Source of the DNA: Xanthomonas cucurbitae
GTDB lineage: Bacteria > Pseudomonadota > Gammaproteobacteria > Xanthomonadales > Xanthomonadaceae
DNA length: 64,000 bases
NCBI RefSeq assembly: GCF_002939885.1
Contig: NZ_MDED01000002.1
Location: 1 to 64,000 of the forward strand
Reading direction: 5' to 3'
A program made the translations under genes and the position numbers. Under the pieces are notes generated by a model. The model was not told where the DNA came from. It saw only the letters and a program-made list of their open reading frames with translations, and ran no database searches. Shown here piece after piece: positions 46,693 to 55,339 of the stretch. The first letter of the stretch is position 1, and each line of letters opens with the position of its first letter.

Positions 46693-46744
46693 CCTCCCGC
46701 CTGAGCCGCCCCCATCTGGCGCACGGCGCCATTGAAGGATGTCC

Positions 46745-48115
46745 ATGTCGCACCTCACCGGTTTCACCGATCCCACCGCCGCCGCGCTGCCGCTGCACGT
46801 ACTCGACCGCGAAGGCTTCGCGCAGTGGTGCGCCGCGCAGCCCACGCGCGTGCTGGCGTGGGCGCAGGCACAGCGTTTCGATGCCGCACCGGGTAGCGTG
46901 TTGCTGCTGCCGGACGAGCAGGGCCTGGCAGGGGCGGTCATCGGGATCGGCGACCGCGCCGATGCCTACGCCTATGCGCATGCGCCGATGGCGTTGCCGC
47001 CGGCCAGCCGCTGGACCGTGGCGACTCCGCTGGATGCTGCCGAGCAAGCGTTGCTGCACCTGGGCTGGGGGCTGGGCGCCTATCGCTTTGCGCGCTACCG
47101 CAAGGTACCGCGCGCACCTGCCGAACTGGCGGCCACGCCGTCTGCGGCGACGCGCGCGTTGATCGAGGCCTGCATCCGCGTGCGCGACTGGGTCAACACG
47201 CCCACCGAAGACATGGGCCCGGAACAGCTGGAAGCGGCCACCCGTGCCGTGGCGCAGGCCCACGGCGCGCAGGCGGAGGCCATCGTGGGCGATGCGCTGC
47301 TGGCGCAGAACTTCCCCACGATCCACGCCGTGGGCCGCGCCTCGCATCGTGCGCCGCGGCTGATCCAGCTGCAGTGGGGCGATGCCGCGCATCCGCACTT
47401 GGTGCTGGTCGGCAAGGGCGTGTGCTTCGACACCGGCGGGCTGGATCTCAAGCCCGCCGATGGCATGCGCAACATGAAAAAGGACATGGGCGGCGCCGCG
47501 CACGCGCTGGCGTTGGCCGGGCTGGTGATGGCGCAGCAACTGCCGGTTCGGCTCACCCTGCTGATTGCGGCGGTGGAAAACGCCGTGGGCCCGAATGCCT
47601 TTCGCCCCGGCGAAGTGCTCACCACCCGTGCCGGCGTCACCGTGGAAGTGGACAACACCGATGCCGAAGGCCGTCTGGTGCTGTGCGATGCACTGAGCTA
47701 CGCCACCGAGCAGAAGCCCGACCTGATCCTGGATTTCGCCACCCTCACCGGCGCGGCGCGCATCGCGCTGGGCCCGGATCTGCCGGCGTTGTTCGCCAAC
47801 GACGATGCGCTGGCACAGGCCTGGATCAGCGCCGGCGAGCAAACCCGCGACCCGGTCTGGCGCATGCCGTTGTGGCGGCCTTACCTGCGCTATCTCAACA
47901 GCCATGTGGCCGATCTGGCCAACGCCGGCTCGCGCATGGCCGGCGCGGTGACCGCCGCGCTGTATCTGGAGCGCTTCGTCGCACCGGGCCAGCCATGGGC
48001 GCATCTGGACGTCTACGCCTGGAACGACAGCGACCGACCGGGGCGCCCGGCCGGTGGCGAAGCGCTGGCGCTGCGCTCGGCGTTTGCGATGCTGCAGCAA
48101 CGTTACGCCGGCTGA
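46745..48115 (+). CDS. M17 family leucyl aminopeptidase
   Basis: 456 aa from ATG 46745; GAAGG is well placed for it, whereas it abuts the in-frame ATG at 46739. The C-terminal catalytic domain carries the two-metal site: GKGVCFDTGGLDLKPADGM near residue 221, KKDMGGAA, and the family signature NTDAEGRLVL near 303. It trims N-terminal residues in the cytoplasm as a hexamer. It is shorter at the N terminus than PepA (about 500 aa) and nearer to PepB-like or plant-type members. A separate pepA elsewhere is likely. Confidence 0.9.
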   Translation: MSHLTGFTDPTAAALPLHVLDREGFAQWCAAQPTRVLAWAQAQRFDAAPGSVLLLPDEQGLAGAVIGIGDRADAYAYAHAPMALPPASRWTVATPLDAAEQALLHLGWGLGAYRFARYRKVPRAPAELAATPSAATRALIEACIRVRDWVNTPTEDMGPEQLEAATRAVAQAHGAQAEAIVGDALLAQNFPTIHAVGRASHRAPRLIQLQWGDAAHPHLVLVGKGVCFDTGGLDLKPADGMRNMKKDMGGAAHALALAGLVMAQQLPVRLTLLIAAVENAVGPNAFRPGEVLTTRAGVTVEVDNTDAEGRLVLCDALSYATEQKPDLILDFATLTGAARIALGPDLPALFANDDALAQAWISAGEQTRDPVWRMPLWRPYLRYLNSHVADLANAGSRMAGAVTAALYLERFVAPGQPWAHLDVYAWNDSDRPGRPAGGEALALRSAFAMLQQRYAG

Positions 48116-48346
48116 GCAGCCTGGCGCCGTTGGGCTGCGGCGCGCCTGGACACCCGCCCGCCCTGTGCGCGGCAGCGGTAGCGTCTGTCTGGAACCACCT
48201 GGCGTGCCAGGCGCTGCGCCGCGGCGCTGGCCTCACACGCCCACCGCAGCGTGTTGCGGATGATGCGCCCAAGGCGTGGTCGGCGGCGGCGAAGGCGCGG
48301 CCGCACGCCCTGCCACACGCCCCCCATCGCCCCGCCGGAGCCAGCC

Positions 48347-49438
48347 ATGACATTGCCACCTCCCTCCCCCCAGCGCGCGCGCCATCCGGTGCTGCCGCTG
48401 CTGGGCATTGCGGCTATTGCCGGTGGCATTGCCATCGCCTTCGCGTGGACCGCTGGCTGGATCGGCGGCGACCGGCTGACCGCCGCGCGCATGACCGACA
48501 CCATCGAATCCAGCGGCCCGCCGCACCCGGGCTTCCGGCGCGCGCATACCAAGGGCGTCTGCGTCAGCGGACAGTTCCAGTCCAGCGGCAAGGCGAGCTG
48601 GCTATCGTCGGCGCGCGTCTTCGGCCAGACCAGCACGCCGGTGCTGGGACGGATGTCGATCGGCGGTGGCGACCCGCATGGCGCCGATGGACAGGCGCGC
48701 GTGCGCAGCATGGCGCTACTGCTGCGCAGTGACGACGGACAGGAATGGCGCACGGCCATGAACAGTTTCCCATTCTTCGTGGTGGCCACGCCGGCCGGTT
48801 TCCAGGCCTTGAGCGTGGCCTCCAGACCCGACCCGGCCACCGGCAAACCGGACCCGGCCAAGCTGGCGGCATTTGGCAAGCAGTATCCGGAGGCGGCCAA
48901 GTTCCAGCAGTGGGCCAAGACCGCGCCCTGGTCCGATAGCTGGGCCAATACGCAGTACAACGGCGTCAACGCCTTCCGCGCAGTTGCAGCCGACGGGCGC
49001 GAGCGCTACATCCGCTGGTCGATGCGCCCGCATACGCCGTTCAAGGAATTGAGCGCCGAGCAACGCAAGCAGGCCGATGGCGATTTTCTCGCCACCGATC
49101 TGGACGCGCGGCTGGCGCAGGGGCCGTTGCGCTGGGACATGGTGCTGACCGTGGCCGAACCCGGCGATGCAGTGGATGACCCCTCGCAGCCGTGGCCACA
49201 GAACCGCAAGCAGATCGTGGCCGGCACACTGACCCTGGATCGTGCGCAGCCGCAGGCCACCGGGCCGTGCCGCGATCTGAACTACGACCCGCTGATCCTG
49301 CCCAAGGGCCTTGCCGCCTCCAACGACCCGATCCTGGCCGCGCGTTCGTCGGTGTATTCGCAATCGTTCAACCGCCGCGAGCGCGAGATCGCCAGCGGCA
49401 CCGGCAGTGCCGCCACCGGCCAGGGAGCAGGTCAATGA
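48347..49438 (+). CDS. Catalase-fold heme protein (SrpA-like), membrane-anchored
   Basis: 363 aa. One hydrophobic N-terminal helix (LPLLGIAAIAGGIAIAFAWT, residues about 16-36) anchors or exports it. The rest is a reduced catalase core: RRAHTKGVCVSGQF with the distal histidine, NSFPFFVVATPAGF, and the proximal heme-tyrosine region ARSSVYSQSFNRRERE near the end. Mini-catalases of this type may act as peroxidases. Its stop overlaps the start of a cytochrome b561 gene (ATGA), suggesting electrons reach it from the quinone pool. Start chosen to begin just before the helix. Confidence 0.87.
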   Translation: MTLPPPSPQRARHPVLPLLGIAAIAGGIAIAFAWTAGWIGGDRLTAARMTDTIESSGPPHPGFRRAHTKGVCVSGQFQSSGKASWLSSARVFGQTSTPVLGRMSIGGGDPHGADGQARVRSMALLLRSDDGQEWRTAMNSFPFFVVATPAGFQALSVASRPDPATGKPDPAKLAAFGKQYPEAAKFQQWAKTAPWSDSWANTQYNGVNAFRAVAADGRERYIRWSMRPHTPFKELSAEQRKQADGDFLATDLDARLAQGPLRWDMVLTVAEPGDAVDDPSQPWPQNRKQIVAGTLTLDRAQPQATGPCRDLNYDPLILPKGLAASNDPILAARSSVYSQSFNRREREIASGTGSAATGQGAGQ

Positions 49439-49977
49439 GCCGCCCGACGCATTTCAATCTCCCCGCACGCGTGCTGCATTGGCTGATGGCCGCGATGATC
49501 CTGACCATGTTGTTCGTCGGCGTCGGCATGGTCGCCTCGGTGACGCAACGGCCGTGGTTGATCGACCTGCATCGCCCACTGGGCATCGCAATCCTGATCC
49601 TGGCGGTGCTGCGCCTGGTCAACCGCCTGCGCCATCGCCCGCCGGCGCTGCCTGCCGACCTGCCGGTCTGGCAGAAGGCCGCGGCGATCGCCTCGCACTG
49701 GCTGTTGTACGCCTTGATGCTGGGCATGCCGCTGATCGGCTGGGCGATGCTGTCGGCCGGTGGCTACCCGATCGTACTGTGGCCAGGCGCCAACCTGCCG
49801 CCGATCGCCCCGCACGATCCGGCGCTGTACGCCTGGCTGCGCAGCGCGCATGGCTGGCTGGCGTACCTGTTGTTCGCCACCGTGCTGGGGCATCTGAGCG
49901 CGGCCCTGTTCCATGCCTGGGTGCGCCGCGATGGGGTGTTTTCCAGCATGGTGCGTGGGCAGCGGTCGGCGCGTTGA
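49435..49977 (+). CDS. Cytochrome b561
   Basis: 180 aa, four transmembrane helices. Paired heme-ligand histidines are in RVLHWLMAAM (helix 1), DLHRPLGIAI (helix 2), ASHWLLYALM (helix 3) and HGWLAYLLF (helix 4). It passes electrons between ubiquinol and a periplasmic partner. The four-base overlap with the catalase-fold gene makes that protein the obvious partner. Similar srpA/b561 pairs occur in other proteobacteria. Confidence 0.92.
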   Translation: MSRPTHFNLPARVLHWLMAAMILTMLFVGVGMVASVTQRPWLIDLHRPLGIAILILAVLRLVNRLRHRPPALPADLPVWQKAAAIASHWLLYALMLGMPLIGWAMLSAGGYPIVLWPGANLPPIAPHDPALYAWLRSAHGWLAYLLFATVLGHLSAALFHAWVRRDGVFSSMVRGQRSAR

Positions 49978-50065
49978 TGGATTGGATGAGTGGTGGAACT
50001 CGTCTTGCACGAAGTGATTTCACTGCGCGGATGTACTCATCCCAGGAGGGAGAGGCGGCTAGGCG

Positions 50066-50854
50066 TCAATCACGGCGCTTTGCTTTGGCCGCTGGTGCAG
50101 GCGTTTCGATGCCCTTGCCGGTGGCGGCCCAGTAAATCCCGCCATACAGATGCTCCAGATAGCGCGGGTCGTTGTACGCCTCGGCCTGGTGGCCTAGCGC
50201 GGTGGCGAACACACGGCCACCTTCGAAATGGTGGTACCACGCCACCGGGTGGTGCTTGCCCATGCCCTTGGCGACCTGGCCCGGCCAGATCAGCGTGGGG
50301 TCGTAGCTGGTTTCATCCACCGTCAACAGCGTGACCAGATCGTCGCTGTAGGGTGGGTCGTACTCGTACCACTCATCGCTCCATACCCAGCGCCTGGGCA
50401 GGCCGGCGGTGGCGGGGAAGTTGGCATCCACCACGTCGACCATCGCCGTCTGCAGGTAGGGATGGGTGCGGAAGGAACGGCCGATCAGGTGGTCGTACCA
50501 CTCCCACTCGCCGCGCTTGATCGCAAAGGCCTTGTGCACGGCGACTACGCCACCGCCATTGCGCACGTATTGTTGAAAATTGGCGCGCTGGGCCGGGTCC
50601 AGGTCGGTGGCCGGTGTATTGAGCAGCACGATGGCCGCGTACTGCGAAAGATCGCCATCGAAGGCCTTGGCATTCCATGCCCACACCATCTCCACATAAT
50701 GCTTGCGCGCCATCGCTTCGAACTGCGGCTTGGCGACGGGGATATAGTCATGGTGATACTGATTGGGGATAGCCGCCACCAGAACCTTGAACTGCTCGGC
50801 GCAGGCATTGCCTGCGCAGGCCAGCAGCAGGCCGAACAGCCATAGGGATTTCAT
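50066..50854 (-). CDS. ThuA-like domain protein, exported
   Basis: 262 aa. Signal peptide MKSLWLFGLLLACAGNACAE, then a ThuA/class I glutamine-amidotransferase-like domain: YAAIVLLNTPATDLDPAQRA, FQQYVRNGGGVVAVHKAFA, and PVAWYHHFEGGRVFATALGH with YLEHLYGGIYWAATG near the end. These are the standard ThuA blocks. ThuA proteins act in sugar (trehalose, sucrose) utilisation and keto-sugar chemistry; the export signal points to a periplasmic role. ATG 50854 is at the signal-peptide start. Confidence 0.88.
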   Translation of the reverse strand: MKSLWLFGLLLACAGNACAEQFKVLVAAIPNQYHHDYIPVAKPQFEAMARKHYVEMVWAWNAKAFDGDLSQYAAIVLLNTPATDLDPAQRANFQQYVRNGGGVVAVHKAFAIKRGEWEWYDHLIGRSFRTHPYLQTAMVDVVDANFPATAGLPRRWVWSDEWYEYDPPYSDDLVTLLTVDETSYDPTLIWPGQVAKGMGKHHPVAWYHHFEGGRVFATALGHQAEAYNDPRYLEHLYGGIYWAATGKGIETPAPAAKAKRRD

Positions 50855-50945
50855 GTGTCGCTCGCCATGTCCACGCTGGTTGCGCAGTGTAGCTGCATCC
50901 CTGCGGCATGCCTTCGCATGGGTTTGGCATGGCGGTGGCGCGTTT

Positions 50946-51551
50946 CTACAACCAGCCCTTCTGCCGGGCCAGCCGATACGCTTCGATGCGGTTGGCCACA
51001 CCGAGTTTGCCGATGCACTCGGACAGGTAGTTACGCACGGTGCCGTGCGACAACTGCAGCTGTTGCGCAATCTCGCTGGCCGAGCGGCCTTCGCCGGCCA
51101 GGCGCAATACCGTGCGCTCGCGTTCGCTCAACGGGTCTGCTTCCACCCAGGCATCCATCGCCAGTTGCGGGTCGATCACCCGGCCACCGCGATGCACCTG
51201 ACGCAAGGCGCCGACCAGTTGTTCGGCCGGCGCATCCTTGAGCAGGTAGCCGGCCACTCCGGCATCCAGCGCGCGCCGGAGAAAGCCCGGGCGCGCGAAG
51301 GTGGTGACGATCATGACCCGCACCGGCAGCGAATGGCGCTGGATGCGCTGGGCCAGCTCCAGGCCGCTCAGCCCGGGCATTTCGATATCGGTGACCAGCA
51401 CGTCCGGCTGCAGCCGCTGCAACTCGCGCCAGGCGCTCTCGCCATCGCCGGCGCTGCCGACCACGGCGATATCGTCTTCCAGCCCGAGCAGGGCCACCAG
51501 CGCGCCACGCAACAAGGCCTGGTCTTCGGCCAACAACACCCGGATCGTCAC
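50946..51551 (-). CDS. NarL/FixJ-type response regulator (DesR-like)
   Basis: 201 aa. Receiver domain: IRVLLAEDQALLRGALV, phospho-acceptor aspartate in VLVTDIEMPG near residue 54, T/K switch residues in VTTF and GYLLKDAP. C-terminal LuxR-type helix-turn-helix: PLSERERTVLRLAGEGRSAS, then EIAQQLQLSHGTVRNYLSECIGKL. GTG 51551 gives the standard start. The cognate kinase gene lies 73 bases upstream. Likely regulates the divergent ABC exporter through the TGACAG palindromes. Confidence 0.93.
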   Translation of the reverse strand: MTIRVLLAEDQALLRGALVALLGLEDDIAVVGSAGDGESAWRELQRLQPDVLVTDIEMPGLSGLELAQRIQRHSLPVRVMIVTTFARPGFLRRALDAGVAGYLLKDAPAEQLVGALRQVHRGGRVIDPQLAMDAWVEADPLSERERTVLRLAGEGRSASEIAQQLQLSHGTVRNYLSECIGKLGVANRIEAYRLARQKGWL

Positions 51552-51624
51552 TTGCGCTCGCCTTTGTGCAACGGTTGCGCACGATAGCAGCGCGGGCCGG
51601 CAAGGTGCAGCGGCCGGCCGGCGC

Positions 51625-52812
51625 TCAGCGTGGTTGCGGCGCCAACGGCAGCGGCGCAGGCGGTTGGGCCGGCTCCGGCACAGGCTGCGGCAATGGCACG
51701 CTCGCGCGCAGGCGCATGCCACGCGGCAACGCCTCGACCTCCAGCGCACCGCCCACGGCCTGCAGGCGCGCGCGCATGCCGGCCAGGCCGTTGCCGGGCA
51801 CGATCACCCCGCCACGTCCATCGTCGGTGATGTCCAGCAGGGCCTGTCCGCCCTGCGCCTGCAGGCTGACACGCACACGCTTGGCCTGCGCATGGCGCTG
51901 CACGTTGGTGGCTGCCTCGCGCAGCACCAGGGCCAGCGCGGTCTCGTGCCCGGACGGCAGTGGCAGCGGCTCCAGCCGGTCTTCCAGCACGATCCCATCC
52001 ATGTCCAGCAGCACCCGCGCCGATGCCAGCTCGGCCACCAGCCCAGCCGCACGGATGCCGGTGACGGCATGGCGCACCTGCGCCAGGGCATCGCGCGAGA
52101 TCTGCGCCACCGCCGCGATCTCACCGCGCGCTGCCTGCGGATCGCGCTCGATCAGGCGCACGGCCAGGTCGGACTTGAGCGCCACCAACGACAAGGTGTG
52201 GCCCAGCAGGTCATGCAGGTCACGGCCGATACGTTCGCGCTCGGCGGTGGCCGCCAGCCGGCGCACTTCATCCTGCGACAAGCGCAGCAGCGTGTCCTTG
52301 CGTTCGTTGACGCTGTAGACCGCGCCAACCGCAGCCATGCCCAGCACCGACACCGGCAACCACACCAGCGACGGCCAGGCCATCCCGAGCCAATGCGCCC
52401 AGGCCAGATAGCCGGCATTGAGCACCAGCAACAGCGCGAAGTGCCGCCACAGCGCCTGCCGCGTGGAGGGGCGCAGACTCAGGCAGGCAAACACGAAGTA
52501 GCTGATGCCCGCCGTGTACACCGGCAGCAGGGCGGCACTGAGCAGCCCCATTGCCCAGGCATAGCGGTTCAAGGTGTCGCGTGGCGCCAGCAACATGCGC
52601 GCGTACAACAGCAGGAACAGCGGATACGACAGCAGGGTGCAGAGCAACCAGGTGGTGTCGTAGCCTCGCGGAGAAAACACCGGCACCACGAACACCCAGG
52701 CCGACCACAGCAGGTGCACGCTGTCCATCCACGGCGACTGCGCTTGCGCCAGGCGCGCCGCCACGCGCGAGGTTGTGGCCGGACGCAGCCAGGCGGGAAG
52801 CTTCACATGCAT
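51625..52812 (-). CDS. Sensor histidine kinase, HisKA_3 type (DesK-like)
   Basis: 395 aa. Five or six transmembrane helices in the first 185 residues with almost no extracytoplasmic domain, so the stimulus is likely sensed in the membrane. Dimerisation/phospho-acceptor segment ERERIGRDLHDLLGHTLSL with the histidine near residue 206, then HATPase motifs REAATNVQRHAQA (N box), DDGRGG and GNGLAGMRARL. The C terminus is a Pro-rich tail. Kinase, regulator and a divergent ABC exporter form one functional unit by position. Confidence 0.92.
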   Translation of the reverse strand: MHVKLPAWLRPATTSRVAARLAQAQSPWMDSVHLLWSAWVFVVPVFSPRGYDTTWLLCTLLSYPLFLLLYARMLLAPRDTLNRYAWAMGLLSAALLPVYTAGISYFVFACLSLRPSTRQALWRHFALLLVLNAGYLAWAHWLGMAWPSLVWLPVSVLGMAAVGAVYSVNERKDTLLRLSQDEVRRLAATAERERIGRDLHDLLGHTLSLVALKSDLAVRLIERDPQAARGEIAAVAQISRDALAQVRHAVTGIRAAGLVAELASARVLLDMDGIVLEDRLEPLPLPSGHETALALVLREAATNVQRHAQAKRVRVSLQAQGGQALLDITDDGRGGVIVPGNGLAGMRARLQAVGGALEVEALPRGMRLRASVPLPQPVPEPAQPPAPLPLAPQPR

Positions 52813-53214
52813 CGCGGTCGGTCCCGAGGTGTGGATGGATTCTGCCACTGCCCGGCTTGCCTGTATCAACGCAGCGGCAGGGCGATGCCGGGCGAGTGCC
52901 CCCGTGGCTGTCGGCCGCTGGCCCTTGCGACGAGATGCGAGGCCGCCGCGCGGACAGGGCTTCCGGGCTGGCGCGCTGGTCGGGCAATGCATCCTGGCCG
53001 CCAGCCCCGGCCGATGACAGTCGCGCCTGTCATCGGCGTGGAGTGACAGCTGTCACTGGTGGGTGCGACGGTGCGGCCGCATGCTGCGCAGCACCTCGCA
53101 GGCATGCCGGGCCGTGCGACCGTCTGTCGCCACGGTGCCATTGGTGGCCTCCGGCAGCTTGCAGCGGGCCTGCTGGCCCGTCACATTCTGCGCAGCCTTC
53201 CGTCCTGGTTATCG
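52813..53214. promoter_or_regulatory. Divergent control region of the two-component system and ABC exporter
   Basis: 402 bases between divergent starts. It holds CCGATGACAG (53011-53020) with CTGTCATCGG (53027-53036), and six bases later AGTGACAGCTGTCACT (53042-53057). All four half-sites share TGACAG/CTGTCA. No gene is seen here. Confidence 0.6.
53011..53057. promoter_or_regulatory. Tandem TGACAG palindromes, probable response-regulator operators
   Basis: Site 1 is a 10-bp perfect inverted repeat with 6-base spacer; site 2 is an uninterrupted 16-bp palindrome. Their centres are about 26 bases apart, so two dimers could bind on nearly the same helix face. They lie about 160-200 bases before the exporter adaptor gene and about 200-245 before the kinase gene. 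Confidence 0.6.
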
Positions 53215-54459
53215 ATGAACACCTCCGCCGATCTGCTCAAGCAACTCCGTATCGACCGCCAGCAGCCGGTCACACCGCCGCCTGCACGCCGTGGCGGCTG
53301 GATCATTGCCGCCATCGTCCTGGTGCTGGTGCTGGCAGCGGCGGCCTGGTGGTTCACCCGCGCGCCGGTGGTCAAGGTGCAGACCGCGCCGGTGGTGGCG
53401 ATCAGTGCCGGCAGCAGCAGCGCCTCGGTACTGGACGCATCCGGCTACGTGGTGGCCCGGCGCATGGCCACGGTGTCGGCACAGGTCACCGGCAAGGTGC
53501 GCGAGGTGATGATCGAAGAAGGCATGCGCGTCGAGCAGGGCCAGGTGATGGCCACGCTGGACCCACTGGATGCCGATGCGCAGCGCACGCTGTCGGCTTC
53601 GCAACTGTCGGCCGCGCGCAGCCAGGTCGACAACATGCAAGCGCAGCTGGCGGTGGCCAATGCCGATGCCGCGCGCCTGCAGTCGCTGGTCGGCGCGCAG
53701 CTGGTGTCGCGCTCGCAGTACGAGCAGGCCATCGCGCAGCGCGATGCCCTGCGCGCGCAGCTGCAGAACGCGCAACGCAACGTGCAGGTGGCGGCCGATC
53801 AGTTGGCCATTGCCGGCATCCGTTCGGACTTCAACGTGGTGCGTGCGCCATTCGCCGGCGTGGTGACTGCCAAGGCGGCGCAGCCGGGCGAAATCGTCTC
53901 GCCGTTGTCGGCCGGCGGCGGTTTCACCCGCACCGGGATCGGCACCATCGTGGACATGGAGTCGCTGGAGATCGAAGTGGAAGTCGGCGAGTCCTTCATC
54001 GGCCGCGTGCAACCGAAGATGCCGGTGGAAGCGGTGCTCAACGCCTACCCGGACTGGAAGATTCCCGGCGAGGTGATCGCCATCATTCCCACTGCCGACC
54101 GCGGCAAGGCCACGGTGAAGGTGCGGGTGGCGCTCAAGGTCAAGGACGCCCGCATCGTGCCGGAAATGGGCGTGCGGGTGAGCTTCCTGGAGGCGGCCAA
54201 GCCGCAGCAGGCCGCCACGCCGCAGGGCGTACGCGTCCCTGCTGCGGCGCTGGTCGAACGCGATGGCGACACGCTGGCGTTCGTGGTCGGCGAACGCAAC
54301 ACCGTGGCCGCCAGGAAAGTCACCACCGGCCTGGTGATGGGCGACGACCGGCAAGTGCTGACCGGATTGCATGCGGGCGATCGCGTAGTGCTGAACCCGC
54401 CACAGACGTTGAAGGAGGGTGGCACGGTGGCCGAAGCGGAGCCGGATGCGGCCGAGTAG
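53215..54459 (+). CDS. Periplasmic adaptor (membrane fusion) protein of an ABC exporter
   Basis: 414 aa. Cytoplasmic N terminus, one transmembrane helix near residues 29-46 (IIAAIVLVLVLAAAAWW), then a HlyD/MacA-like adaptor: beta-barrel, split lipoyl domain (SGYVVARRMATVSAQVTGKV, later APFAGVVTAKAAQPGEIV), and an alpha-helical hairpin between (QLSAARSQVDNMQAQLAVAN). It bridges the inner-membrane transporter to an outer-membrane channel such as TolC, which is not encoded here. First gene of a four-gene unit with ATPase and two permeases. Confidence 0.9.
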   Translation: MNTSADLLKQLRIDRQQPVTPPPARRGGWIIAAIVLVLVLAAAAWWFTRAPVVKVQTAPVVAISAGSSSASVLDASGYVVARRMATVSAQVTGKVREVMIEEGMRVEQGQVMATLDPLDADAQRTLSASQLSAARSQVDNMQAQLAVANADAARLQSLVGAQLVSRSQYEQAIAQRDALRAQLQNAQRNVQVAADQLAIAGIRSDFNVVRAPFAGVVTAKAAQPGEIVSPLSAGGGFTRTGIGTIVDMESLEIEVEVGESFIGRVQPKMPVEAVLNAYPDWKIPGEVIAIIPTADRGKATVKVRVALKVKDARIVPEMGVRVSFLEAAKPQQAATPQGVRVPAAALVERDGDTLAFVVGERNTVAARKVTTGLVMGDDRQVLTGLHAGDRVVLNPPQTLKEGGTVAEAEPDAAE

Positions 54460-54637
54460 CCGTTTTCGTGGTGGCAGCGCACACGCGCTGCGGTTGCGGC
54501 CCGGTACGGGTTGTCGTTGCTGCTGTGCCTGAATGTCGCTTTTCATCGCTGCCACAGCAGCGTCCCCGCCTCACCGCTGATGCAGTTGCCGTTGCCGCCC
54601 TTCGCTTCCCTCTTCCCTTGCATCGCCAGGACTCTCC

Positions 54638-55327
54638 ATGACCGCTCTTGTCAGCTTGCGCAACATCACCAAGACCTACCAACGCGGCGCCGAGCAGGTA
54701 CAGGTGCTGCACGGCATCGATCTGGAAATTGCCAGCGGCGATTTCGTGGCGCTGATGGGGCCGTCCGGCTCGGGCAAGACCACCTTGCTCAATCTGATCG
54801 GCGGCCTGGACAGCCCCAGCGGTGGCGAGATCGAGATCGAAGGCCAGCGCATCGACCGTATGAGCGGCGGCCAGCTCGCCACCTGGCGCAGCCATCACGT
54901 CGGCTTCGTCTTCCAGTTCTACAACCTGATGCCCATGCTTACCGCGCAGAAGAACGTGGAACTGCCGTTGCTGCTGACCTCGCTCAACGCCGCGCAGCGC
55001 AAGCGCAATGCCGAGATCGCGTTGACCCTGGTCGGTCTGCAGGAACGTCGCAGCCACAAGCCCAGCGAACTCTCTGGTGGCCAGCAGCAGCGCGTGGCGA
55101 TCGCGCGCGCCATCGTGTCCGACCCGACCTTCCTGATCTGCGACGAACCCACCGGCGATCTCGACCGCCAGAACGCAGAGGAAATCCTGCGCTTGCTGCA
55201 GGAGCTCAACCGCGAACATGGCAAGACCATCGTGATGGTGACCCACGACCCCAAGGCCGCCGAGTACGCCACCCACACCATCCATCTGGACAAGGGCGAG
55301 CTGGCCGATGCGCCGCTCGTGCTCTGA
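54638..55327 (+). CDS. ABC transporter ATP-binding protein (MacB/LolD group)
   Basis: 229 aa. Walker A GPSGSGKTTL near residue 45, Q loop in VFQFYNLMPMLTA, signature LSGGQQQRVAIARAI near 143, Walker B FLICDEPTGDLD near 165, H loop MVTHDP near 198. This is the subtype that drives type VII (mechanotransmission) transporters with FtsX-like permeases. Twelve bases separate it from the first permease gene. Confidence 0.95.
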   Translation: MTALVSLRNITKTYQRGAEQVQVLHGIDLEIASGDFVALMGPSGSGKTTLLNLIGGLDSPSGGEIEIEGQRIDRMSGGQLATWRSHHVGFVFQFYNLMPMLTAQKNVELPLLLTSLNAAQRKRNAEIALTLVGLQERRSHKPSELSGGQQQRVAIARAIVSDPTFLICDEPTGDLDRQNAEEILRLLQELNREHGKTIVMVTHDPKAAEYATHTIHLDKGELADAPLVL

Positions 55328-55339
55328 AGGAGCGCTGCC

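Noticed and set aside
46739-46745. ATG 46739 as the aminopeptidase start
   Set aside because: The Shine-Dalgarno sequence overlaps it directly; ATG 46745 has proper spacing.
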